This document shows positions 11,001 through 22,900 of a DNA stretch of 64,000 nt, in pieces (within the stretch, counting starts at the first letter, position 1; every line of letters begins with the position of its first letter). The stretch covers positions 41,751,258 to 41,815,257 of the forward strand of contig JAJKFL010000237.1 of assembly GCA_021186555.1 (NCBI GenBank), given 5' to 3'. A model generated the notes under the pieces. That model ran no database searches. It saw nothing but the letters and a program-made list of their open reading frames with translations, and was not told the origin of the DNA. The translations under genes and the position numbers were made by a program. This stretch comes from Reticulitermes speratus. Its lineage: Eukaryota; Arthropoda; Insecta; Blattodea; Rhinotermitidae.

Positions 11001-12182
11001 GAGTGTGTTTACTGCGCGGTACGGACTGTATTTATGTGTTTTGTGTGGATCTCAGAACAAACAGCCATTATTTCACTGTACAACATTAACTGACTGGTTT
11101 GTATAACTGAGACGGAGTGTGTTTACTGCGCGGTAGGGACTGTATTTATGTGTTTTGTGTGGATCTCAGAACAAACAGCCATTATTTCACTGTACAACAT
11201 TAACTGACTGGTTTGTATAACTGAGACGGAGTGTGTTTACTGCGCGGTACGGACTGTATTTATGTGTTTTGTGTGGATCTCAGAACAAACAGCCATTATT
11301 TCACTGTACAACATTAACTGACTGGTTTGTATAACTGAGACGGAGTGTGTTTACTGCGCGGTACGGACTGTATTTATGTGTTTTGTGTGGATCTCAGAAC
11401 AAACAGCCATTATTTCACTGTACAACATTAACTGACTGTTTGTATAACTGAGACGGAGTGTGTTTACTGCGCGGTACGGACTGTATTTATGTGTTTTGTG
11501 TGGATCTCAGAACAAACAGCATTATTTCACTGTACAACATTAACTGACTGGTTTGTATAACTGAGACGGAGTGTGTTTACTGCGCGGTACGGACTGTATT
11601 TATGTGTTTTGTGTGGATCTCAGAACAAACAGCGATTATTTCACTGTACACATTAACTGACTGGTTTGTATAACTGAGACGGAGTGTGTTTACTGCGCGG
11701 TACGGACTGTATTTATGTGTTTTGTGTGGATCTCAGAACAAACAGCAATTATTTCACTGTACAGCATTAACTGACTGGTTTGTATAACTGAGACGGAGTG
11801 TGTTTACTGCGCGGTACGGACTGTATTTATGTGTTTTGTGTGGATCTCAGAACAAACAGCATTATTTCACTGTACAACATTAACTGACTGGTTTGTATAA
11901 CTGAGACGGAGTGTGTTTACTGCGCGGTACGGACTGTATTTATGTGTTTTGTGTGGATCTCAGAACAAACAGCAATTATTTCACTGTACAAGCATTAACT
12001 GACTGGTTTGTATAACTGAGACGGAGTGTGTTTACTGCGCGGTACGGACTGTATTTATGTGTTTTGTGTGGATCTCAGAACAAACAGCATTATTTCACTG
12101 TACAACATTAACTGACTGGTTTGTATAACTGAGACGGAGTGTGTTTACTGCGCGGTACGGACTGAATCTTTAAATATAATTC
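8046..12182 (+). mobile_element. 114-bp-repeat element, copy 1 (~35 units)
   Basis: A unique leader (8046-8123: CCCTTTGAAACCCACTGGTC ... TTCTACGTTCTGCCCACACA) runs into an array of 114-bp units (8124-12163: TGTATTTATGTGTTTTGTGT ... CTGCGCGGTACGGAC). The array ends in a short tail GAATCTTTAAATATAATTCA. The same leader and tail border seven other arrays in this window, on both strands, so leader, array and tail form one dispersed unit. No open frame is conserved and no obvious terminal inverted repeat is seen. Between about 9400 and 10800 the units are full of one-base losses, probably consensus errors. Confidence 0.85.
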
Positions 12183-13350
12183 AGAAGTAGGCATAGTGTT
12201 GTGTAAAAAATAATTTGAGGTCATTTAAGCACTTTTTAGGCGCGTTGGCAATATTTCTAACAGCGAATATTAGCGTCATCATGTCTCTCTGTCTGTCTGT
12301 TCGTCCGTCCGCCTCCGACTGGAGAGATTTTCATAAAATTTGATATATTATTATTTTTCGAAAATCTGTCGTGAGAATTCAAGTTCCATTAAAATCTGAC
12401 AACAATAACGGTACTTTACATGAAGACCTATGTACTATGATACTGTCTCGCTGAACTATTTTAGAATGAAAATTTTTCAGACAAAATTTTTCAGACAAAA
12501 TTTGTAGAGAAAATCAAAACACATATTTCATATTCAATAACTTTTTCCCCAATATCGTGCCGTTTATGAGATAATGTGGAAAAATATGTTACAGCCAGAC
12601 AGGCCACAGATGACAATATAATACGGCGCATGCGCATTGCATGCTGGATAACTAAGGCTACAGACACACACTCAGAATATGTAATACTTATTGCTTTTGC
12701 ATGGCAACAATGGTTACGCGAACGCGCCTCAATATTACGTTTATATATACATTGCCTGTCTTGTTAGATTCTGTGGATGGTATAAGTCGAAACGTTGTCA
12801 GCATGTTCTACACCAATACGACGTCTTACAATAAACTTACGAACTGTTTTTATACTGTCGACTGTATATATATATATCATTACCCTGACAACATACTCAC
12901 AACGACTCTATCGCACTTTACTATATCTAGGCAGCTGACATTAAGACGTGACGGTTGATTCCATAAATATTTCACTGATTTTGTATTTTGTAAAGTCCAA
13001 ACATCTCTTTCTACATTTCTGATTACGTAAACCTTGCGTGTCTCATATCGTTATGTTGGCGAAACTCATTAATTATGGCCCAGTGAGGCCGAAACCTGTC
13101 GCAGGTGAAGTAATAACATTTGGTTGTGACTTGCAAATCTACTGTACGCAGTTGGTCAGTGTTTATGTGCGTTTAATTACAATAAGGAACGTCTGAGGGC
13201 GCACAGCGTCGTTTTTCATTAACCTGATGTCTGAATCTCTAGAATAGAAGTCATAACAAACCCAACAAGGTCGACAACTTTTCCTTGAAAATTGATGCAG
13301 TGTTTTCTTCCGAAACTTTGGAATTCATCTACTGAGTTACAGAGTGCCAC
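12183..13350. other. No gene seen; two cassette fragments
   Basis: TAAGTCGAAACGTTGTCAGC (about 12782) and GAGGCCGAAACCTGTCGCAG (about 13087) look like the GAAAC half of the hammerhead-like cassette. The tract TCTCTGTCTGTCTGTTCGTC lies near 12285, and a partly palindromic ATTTTTCAGACAAA is duplicated near 12475. Nothing coding is recognised. Confidence 0.4.
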
Positions 13351-13354
13351 ATCC

Positions 13355-14216
13355 CAGAAATTGATAATCTTCAACAAGAAGTTTATAATCTTCAACCAGA
13401 AGTTGATAATTTTCAACAAGAAGTTGGTAATCTTCAACAAGAAGTTGATAATCTTCAACCAGAAGTTGATAATCTTCAACCAGAAGTTGATAATCTTCAA
13501 CCAAAGTTGATAATCATCAACAGAAGTTGATAATTTCAACAAGAAGTTGATAATCTTCAACAAGAAGTTGATAATCTTAAAACAGAAGTTGATAATCTTC
13601 GACAAGAAGTTTATAATCTTCAACCAGAAGTTGATAATCTTAAACAGAAGTTGATAATCTCAACCAGAAGTTGATAATCTTCAACAAAGTTGATAATATT
13701 CAACCAGAAGTTGATAATCTTCAACCAGAAGTTGATAATCTTCAACCAGAAGTTGATAATCAACAAGAAGTTGATAATTTTCAACAAATTGATAACTTCA
13801 ACAAGAAGTTGATAATCTTAAAACAGAAGTTGATAATCTTCGACAAGAAGTTTATAATCTCAACCAGAAGTTGATATCTTCACCAGAAGTTGATAATATT
13901 CAACAAGAAGTTGATAATCTTCAACAAGAAGTGATATCTTCAACAAGAAGTTGATAATCTAAAACAGAAGTTGATAATCTTCAACAGAAGTTGATAATCT
14001 TCAACAAGAAGTTTATAATCTTCAACCAGAAGTTGATAATTTTCAACAAGAAGTTGATAATTTTCAACAAGAAGTTGATAATCTTCAACATAAGTTGATA
14101 ATTTTCAACAATAAGTTGATAATCTTCAACAAGAAGTTGATAATCTTCAACCAGAAGTTGATAATCTTCAACAAGAAGTTGATAATCTTAAAACAGAAGT
14201 TGATAATCTTCAACAG
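13355..14216 (+). repeat. 21-bp tandem array
   Basis: About 41 units of AAGTTGATAATCTTCAACCAG with variants (CAACAAG, AAACAG). The 21-bp period gives seven-codon repeats without stops in several frames on both strands, disrupted by scattered single-base deletions. No start context or unique flanking coding sequence supports a gene. Confidence 0.9.
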
Positions 14217-14754
14217 AACCTTGTCTGAAGCCGCTGATTGGCTAAACACTTTTCCCGTGTACTCTTTTGTGCCTTTTTTTGCTGAAGGCTTCAGTGCGCT
14301 CACGCATCGTCGTGAAACACGTCATACGCTCATTGGGGAAGGGGGGGGGGTGGTTTGAGAGAGAGAGAAAAAAAAAGGACTATTTTCCGTGAACAAAGGC
14401 TCATAAAACATAAATTTACCTTTTATGAACAATGAACTGGTTCGTTCCTAACTTAAGTACAGCGTACAGAGGGGGGCAAATTTCAGATGGAGGAAATGAG
14501 AATGCAGGAAGAAATCTAGAGGACAGTGAGTGAGTGACTGAGTGAGTCACTGAACAGGGGAGATCTTTATGAATTTACCTCAGTGGATAAATGAAGAAAC
14601 GTTACATGAAACCGCTCTTTGTTCTAAGGACGGCACGCGAGATAAATACAACGTCTGAGCGCAATGTGATGTTAAGACTAGCGGTACACACACCTACAGA
14701 AGTGCATTAACTTCTTTAGGCGCAGCAGTTACTATATGCTACCTGCCTTGACCT
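14217..14754. other. No gene seen
   Basis: Contains a G run (14339-14350), a GAGAGAGAGA tract and a short GTGAGTGAGTGACTGAGTGA repeat at about 14527. Nothing else is recognised. Confidence 0.5.
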
Positions 14755-14930
14755 CCATAAACTCTACATTTGTTCCCAGACACTGTACTTAACGTGTTTC
14801 GTATGACTGCGAAAATAAACAGCGTTTATTTACGAAAACATCAAATTGTAGGACTTCGTAATTCCGAAATATTTTGTTATCTGTGAAGTAAAAACTGAAT
14901 TATTGAAATTTATTTAGAGCATTTTTGTCC
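14755..14930 (+). repeat. Solo diverged relative of the 114-bp element
   Basis: CTCTACATTTGTTCCCAGAC, CACTGTACTTAACGTGTTTC and AATAAACAGCGTTTATTTAC follow the leader-to-unit order of the 114-bp family. TCTGTGAAGTAAAAACTGAA at about 14880 matches the tail of the solo copies at 52440 and 28880. One unit only. Confidence 0.6.
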
Positions 14931-15157
14931 ATAGAGACACAGGTTTTTCGATATGTATCTGTCTTTAACCTAACGCTCGCACAGTTCGCAGTGCCAAGTT
15001 GCTACTACATGCGTCTTAAGCAGGCCTGCTGATTACATGTCGTTAAAACTAGCTGTGGCTGTGGCTGTGGCTGCCAACAAAATTATCTTTCTGAATTATA
15101 AAGCTCACTGCTGTTTCAAACCCATGCGTCCCTAATCTCAAATTACTTATCCCTGGA

Positions 15158-18100
15158 AAGGGTTAAAGCCCAGTGGTCACTATATGCACCACCAGGATTG
15201 ACATTCACAAATTCTACGTTCTGCCCACACAGTGTATTTATGAGTTTTGTGTGGATCTCAGAACAAACAGCGATTATTTCACTGTACAGCATTAACTGAC
15301 TGGTTTGTATAACTGAGACGGTGTGTGTTTACTGCGCGGTACGGACTGTATTTATGTGTTTTGTGTGGATCTCAGAACAAACAGCGATTATTTCACTGTA
15401 CAGCATTAACTGACTGGTTTGTATAACTGAGACGGAGTGTGTTTACTGCGCGGTACGGACTGTATTTATGTGTTTTGTGTGGATCTCAGAACAAACAGCG
15501 ATTATTTCACTGTACAGCATTAACTGACTGGTTTGTATAACTGAGACGGAGTGTGTTTACTGCGCGGTACGGACTGTATTTATGTGTTTTGTGTGGATCT
15601 CAGAACAAACAGCGATTATTTCACTGTACAACATTAACTGACTGGTTTGTATAACTGAGACGGAGTGTGTTTACTGCGCGGTACGGACTGTATTTATGTG
15701 TTTTGTGTGGATCTCAGAACAAACAGCGATTATTTCACTGTACAACATTAACTGACTGGTTTGTATAACTGAAACGGAGTGTGTTTACTGCGCGGTACGG
15801 ACTGTATTTATGTGTTTTGTGTGGATCTCAGAACAAACAGCGATTATTTCACTGTACAACATTAACTGACTGGTTTGTATAACTGAGACGGAGTGTGCTT
15901 ACTGCGCGGTACGGACTGTATTTATGTGTTTTGTGTGGATCTCAGAACAAACAGCGATTATTTCACTGTACAACATTAACTGTCTGGTTTGTATAACTGA
16001 GACGGAGTGTGTTTACTGCGCGGTACGGACTGTATTTATGTGTTTTGTGTGGATCTCAGAACAAACAGCGATTATTTCACTGTACAACATTAACTGACTG
16101 GTTTGTATAACTGAGACGGAGTGTGCTTACTGCGCGGTACGGACTGTATTTATGTGTTTTGTGTGGATCTCAGAACAAACAGCGATTATTTCACTGTACA
16201 ACATTAACTGACTGGTTTGTATAACTGAGACGGAGTGTGTTTACTGCGCGGTACGGACTGTATTTATGTGTTTTGTGTGGATCTCAGAACAAACAGCGAT
16301 TATTTCAATGTACAACATTAACTGACTGGTTTGTATAACTGAGACGGAGTGTGTTTACTGCGCGGTACGGACTGTATTTATGTGTTTTGTGTGGATCTCA
16401 GAACAAACAGCGATTATTTCAATGTACAACATTAACTGACTGGTTTGTATAACTGAGACGGAGTGTGTTTACTGCGCGGTACGGACTGTATTTATGTGTT
16501 TTGTGTGGATCTCAGAACAAACAGCGATTATTTCACTGTACAACATTAACTGACTGGTTTGTATAACTGAGACGGAGTGTGTTTACTGCGCGGTACGGAC
16601 TGTATTTATGTGTTTTGTGTGGATCTCAGAACAAACAGCGATTATTTCACTGTACAACATTAACTGACTGGTTTGTATAACTGAAACGGAGTGTGTTTAC
16701 TGCGCGGTACGGACTGTATTTATGTGTTTTGTGTGGATCTCAGAACAAACAGCGATTATTTCACTGTACAACATTAACTGACTGGTTTGTATAACTGAGA
16801 CGGAGTGTGCTTACTGCGCGGTACGGACTGTATTTATGTGTTTTGTGTGGATCTCAGAACAAACAGCGATTATTTCACTGTACAACATTAACTGTCTGGT
16901 TTGTATAACTGAGACGGAGTGTGTTTACTGCGCGGTACGGACTGTATTTATGTGTTTTGTGTGGATCTCAGAACAAACAGCGATTATTTCACTGTACAAC
17001 ATTAACTGACTGGTTTGTATAACTGAGACGGAGTGTGCTTACTGCGCGGTACGGACTGTATTTATGTGTTTTGTGTGGATCTCAGAACAAACAGCGATTA
17101 TTTCACTGTACAACATTAACTGACTGGTTTGTATAACTGAGACGGAGTGTGTTTACTGCGCGGTACGGACTGTATTTATGTGTTTTGTGTGGATCTCAGA
17201 ACAAACAGCGATTATTTCAATGTACAACATTAACTGATTGGTTTGTATAACTGAGACGGAGTGTGTTTACTGCGCGGTACGGACTGTATTTATGTGTTTT
17301 GTGTGGATCTCAGAACAAACAGCGATTATTTCACTGTACAACATTAACTGACTGGTTTGTATAACTGAGACGGAGTGTGTTTACTGCGCGGTACGGACTG
17401 TATTTATGTGTTTTGTGTGGATCTCAGAACAAACAGCGATTATTTCACTGTACAACATTAACTGTCTGGTTTGTATAACTGAGACGGAGTGTGTTTACTG
17501 CGCGGTACGGACTGTATTTATGTGTTTTGTGTGGATCTCAGAACAAACAGCGATTATTTCACTGTACAACATTAACTGACTGGTTTGTATAACTGAGACG
17601 GAGTGTGTTTACTGCGCGGTACGGACTGTATTTATGTGTTTGTGTGGATCTCAGAACAAACAGCGATTATTTCACTGTACAACATTAACTGTCTGGTTTG
17701 TATAACTGAGACGGAGTGTGTTTACTGCGCGGTACGGACTGTATTTATGTGTTTTGTGTGGATCTCAGAACAAACAGCGATTATTTCACTGTACAACATT
17801 AACTGACTGGTTTGTATGACTGAGACGGAGTGTGTTTACTGCGCGGTACGGACTGTATTATGTGTTTTGTGTGGATCTCAGAACAAACAGCGATTATTTC
17901 ACTGTACAACATTAACTGACTGGTTTGTATAACTGAGACGGAGTGTGTTTACTGCGCGGTACGGACTGTATTTATGTGTTTTGTGTGGATCTCAGAACAA
18001 ACAGCGATTATTTCACTGTACAACATTAACTGACTGGTTTGTATAACTGAGACGGAGTGTGTTTACTGCGCGGTACGGACTGTATTTATGTGTTTTGTGT

Positions 18101-19245
18101 GGATCTCAGAACAAACAGCGATTATTTCACTGTACAACATTAACTGACTGGTTTGTATAACTGAGACGGAGTGTGTTTACTGCGCGGTACGGACTGTATT
18201 TATGTGTTTTGTGTGGATCTCAGAACAAACAGCGATTATTTCACTGTACAACATTAACTGACTGGTTTGTATAACTGAGACGGAGTGTGTTTACTGCGCG
18301 GTACGGACTGTATTTATGTGTTTTGTGTGGATCTCAGAACAAACAGCGATTATTTCACTGTACAACATTAACTGACTGGTTTGTATAACTGAGACGGAGT
18401 GTGTGTTTACTGCGCGGTACGGACTGTATTTATGTGTTTTGTGTGGATCTCAGAACAAACAGCGATTATTTCACTGTACAACATTAACTGACTGATTTGT
18501 ATAACTGAGACGGAGTGTGTTTACTGCGCGGTACGGACTGTATTTATGTGTTTTGTGTGGATCTCAGAACAAACAGCGATTATTTCACTGTACAACATTA
18601 ACTGACTGGTTTGTATAACTGAGACGGAGTGTGTTTACTGCGCGGTACGGACTGTATGTATGTGTTTTGTGTGGATCTCAGAACAAACAGCGATTATTTC
18701 ACTGTACAGCATTAACTGACTGGTTTGTATAACTGAGACGGAGTGTGTTTACTGCGCGGTACGGACTGTATGTATGTGTTTTGTGTGGATCTCAGAACAA
18801 ACAGCGATTATTTCACTGTACAGCATTAACTGACTGGTTTGTATAACTGAGACGGAGTGTGTTTACTGCGCGGTACGGACTGTATGTATGTGTTTTGTGT
18901 GGATCTCAGAACAAACAGCGATTATTTCACTGTACAGCATTAACTGACTGGTTTGTATAACTGAGACGGAGTGTGTTTACTGCGCGGTACGGACTGTATT
19001 TATGTGTTTTGTGTGGATCTCAGAACAAACAGCGATTATTTCACTGTACAGCATTAACTGACTGGTTTGTATAACTGAGACGGAGTGTGTTTACTGCGCG
19101 GTACGGACTGTATGTATGTGTTTTGTGTGGATCTCAGAACAAACAGCGATTATTTCACTGTACAACATTAACTGACTGGTTTGTAAAACTGAGAAGGAGT
19201 GTGTTTACTGCGCGGTACGCGCTGAATCCTTATATATAAATTTCA
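15158..19245 (+). mobile_element. 114-bp-repeat element, copy 2 (~35 units)
   Basis: The leader at 15160-15232 (GGTTAAAGCCCAGTGGTCAC) is followed by the array at 15233-19223 and a tail GAATCCTTATATATAAATTT. Variants mark an eight-unit higher-order period: CTGAAACGG at about 15771 and 16683, TGTGCTTACTG at about 15895 and 16807, CTGTCTGG at about 15980 and 16892, CAATGTAC at about 16307 and 17219, each 912 bp apart. The last units share a GTATGTATG variant. Confidence 0.85.
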
Positions 19246-19960
19246 GGTTAATCTTGCAGTCACTGATGCTCTTTGCCACAGTCCCACAATACAACTGTCT
19301 CTGACATCTACTGTTTCTCTCTGTCGTCTACTCGTCTCCTACGCCAAGTCCGACGCACTAGCAGTCCGTGGGCAATATCTTGCGCGCCACAGAGCGTCAT
19401 GTTGCCCGCGGAGACATCTGAAGTTAAAAGACGTCTTTTGAAATTTTGCCTCACAAAACCGTGCTAGAACGCCAAATGAATTTTTGCAACTCATAAGCTG
19501 TTTACTTATGCAGACTTACATTACGTTACTAACTGATCTTGTAAAAAAAAATGTGTTAAAATCGCCACATATATATTATCTTGTGAATTGAATTTTTAAA
19601 TAAACTTTCTTATTATAATTTTATGACATGATGTACCAACAACAGTTAGATATAGATATCATTACACATACTGTTCATTCTTCGTTCGTATATTGAATTT
19701 CATTTCCATGCAGAGCAAATTTTGCCCATTCTCTTGCAACAAGACGTTGAAGGGCCAGTCCGAGTCTCAGTCTTGCCTTGTATTTAGTAGTTCTTACAAA
19801 GTTAATTTATGACATTCAGTTATTGCATGCGTCTCGCATCTGTGCGAACCCGCAGTGCTGTGATACATCTGGGCATCAATGGCCCCACGCACCGATTATG
19901 CATCTTCATAACGCTGTGTCTGTCGTTGCAATTAACCACTTAGACACTTAGTATTTACAG
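19246..19960. other. No gene seen
   Basis: No recognisable feature. The open frame at 19273-19467 has no family signature. Confidence 0.45.
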
Positions 19961-22900
19961 CCGTGCATGTCAGAAGTTAGGCCCGGTTCAATTCCCAGGT
20001 CAATCCATGTAGTATTTTTGGTAAAATGCACTGTGATCAGGTTTTCTTCCAGTACTTCAGTTTCCCCTGTCAGTATCATTCCACCAATGCTCCATACTCA
20101 TTCATACATCTACCACCAACGCTGTATAATGTTTCTCTCCAGTACTTCAGTTTCCCTGTCAGTATCATTCCACCAATGCTCCATACTCATTCATACATCT
20201 ACCACCAACGCTGTATAATGTTTCTCTCCCAGTACTTCAGTTTCCCTGTCAGTATCATTCACCAATGCTCCATACTCATTCTACATCTACCACCAACGCT
20301 GTATAATGTTTCTCTCCCAGTACTTCAGTTTCCCCTGTCAGTATCATTCCACCAATGCTCCATACTCATTCATACATCTACCACCAACGCTGTATAATGT
20401 TTCTCTCCCAGTACTTCAGTTTCCCTGTCAGTATCATTCCACCAATGCTCCATACTCATTCATACATCTACCACAACGCTGTATAATGTTTCTCTCCCAG
20501 TACTTCAGTTTCCCTGTCAGTATCATTCCACCATGCTCCATACTCATTCATACATCTACCACCAACGCTGTATAATGTTTCTCTCCAGTACTTCAGTTTC
20601 CCTGTCAGTATCATTCCACCAATGCTCCATACTCATTCATACATCTACCACCAACGCTGTATAATGTTTCTCTCCCAGTACTTCAGTTTCCCCTGTCAGT
20701 ATCATTCCACCAATGCTCCATACTCATTCATACATCTACCACCAACGCTGTATAATGTTTCTCTCCCAGTACTTCAGTTTCCCCTGTCAGTATCATTCCA
20801 CCAATGCTCCATACTCATTCATACATCTACCACCAACGCTGTATAATGTTTCTCTCCCAGTACTTCAGTTTCCCCTGTCAGTATCATTCCACCAATGCTC
20901 CATACACATTCATACATCTACCACCAACGCTGTATAATGTTTCTCTCCCAGTACTTCAGTTTCCCTGTCAGTATCATTCCACCAATGCTCCATACCATTC
21001 ATACATCTACCACCAACGCTGTATAATGTTTCTCTCCCAGTACTTCAGTTTCCCCTGTCAGTATCATTCCACCAATGCTCCATCACATTCATACATCTAC
21101 CACCAACGCTGTATAATGTTTCTCTCCCAGTACTTCAGTTTCCCCTGTCAGTATCATTCCACCAATGCTCCATACTCATTCATACATCTACCACCAACGC
21201 TGTATAATGTTTCTCTCCCAGTACTTCAGTTTCCCCTGTCGGTGTCATTCCACCATGCTCCATACTCATTCATACATCTACCACCAACGCTGTATAATGT
21301 TTCTCTCCCAGTACTTCAGTTTCCCCTGTCAGTATCATTCCACCAATGCTCCATACTCATTCATACATCTACCACCAACGCTGTATAATGTTTCTCTCCC
21401 AGTACTTCAGTTTCCCCTGTCAGTATCATTCCACCAATGCTCCATACTCATTCATACATCTACCACCAACGCTGTATAATGTTTCTCTCCCAGTACTTCA
21501 GTTTCCCCTGTCAGTATCATTCCACCAATGCTCCATACTCATTCATACATCTACCACCAACGCTGTATAATGTTTCTCTCCCAGTACATCAGTTTCCCCT
21601 GTCAGTATCATTCCACCAATGCTCCATACACATTCATACATCTACCACCAACGCTGTATAATGTTTCTCTCCCAGTACTTCAGTTTCCCTGTCAGTATCA
21701 TTCCACCAATGCTCCATACACATTCATACATCTACCACCAACGCTGTATAATGTTTCTCTCCCAGTACTTCAGTTTCCCTGTCAGTATCATTCCACCAAT
21801 GCTCCATACACATTCATACATCTACCACCAACGCTGTATAATGTTTCTCTCCCAGTACTTCAGTTTCCCCTGTCAGTATCATTCCACCAATGCTCCATAC
21901 ACATTCATACATCTACCACCAACGCTGTATAATGTTTCTCTCCCAGTACTTCAGTTTCCCCTGTCGGTGTCATTCCACCAATGCTCCATACTCATTCATA
22001 CATCTACCACCAACGCTGTATAATGTTTCTCTCCAGTACTTCAGTTTCCCCTGTCAGTATCATTCCACCAATGCTCCATACTCATTCATACATCTACCAC
22101 CAACGCTGTATAATGTTTCTCTCCAGTACTTCAGTTTCCCCTGTCAGTATCATTCCACCAATGCTCCATACTCATTCATACATCTACCACCAACACTGTA
22201 TAATGTTTCTCTCCCAGTACTTCAGTTTCCCCTGTCAGTATCATTCCACCAATACTCCACACTCATTCATACATCTACCACCAACGCTGTATAATGTTTC
22301 TCTCCCAGTACTTCAGTTTCCCCTGTCAGTATCATTCCACCAATACTCCACACTCATTCATACATCTACCACCAACGCTGTATAATGTTTCTCTCCCAGT
22401 ACTTCAGTTTCCCCTGTCGGTGTCATTCAACCAATGCTCCATACTCATTCATACATCTACCACCAACGCTGTATAATGTTTCTCTCCCAGTACTTCAGTT
22501 TCCCCTGTCAGTATCATTCCACCAATGCTCCATACTCATTCATACATCTACCACCAACGCTGTATAATGTTTCTCTCCCAGTACTTCAGTTTCCCCTGTC
22601 AGTATTATTCCACCAATGCTCCATACTCATTCATACATCTACCATCAACGCTGTATAATGTTTCTCTCCCAGTACTTCAGTTTCCCCTGTCAGTATCATT
22701 CCACCAATGCTCCATACTCATTCATACATCTACCATCAACGCTGTATAATGTTTCTCTCCCAGTACTTCAGTTTCCCCTGTCAGTATTATTCCACCAATG
22801 CTCCATACTCATTCATACATCTACCATCAACGCTGTATAATGTTTCTCTCCCAGTACTTCAGTTTCCCCTGTCAGTATTATTCCACCAATGCTCCATACT

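Noticed and set aside
13219..14358. Heptad-like repeat proteins (EVDNLQP, KLIIFNK) on both strands
   Set aside because: The 21-bp period gives seven-residue repeats automatically; one-base deletions break every frame and no flanking gene exists.
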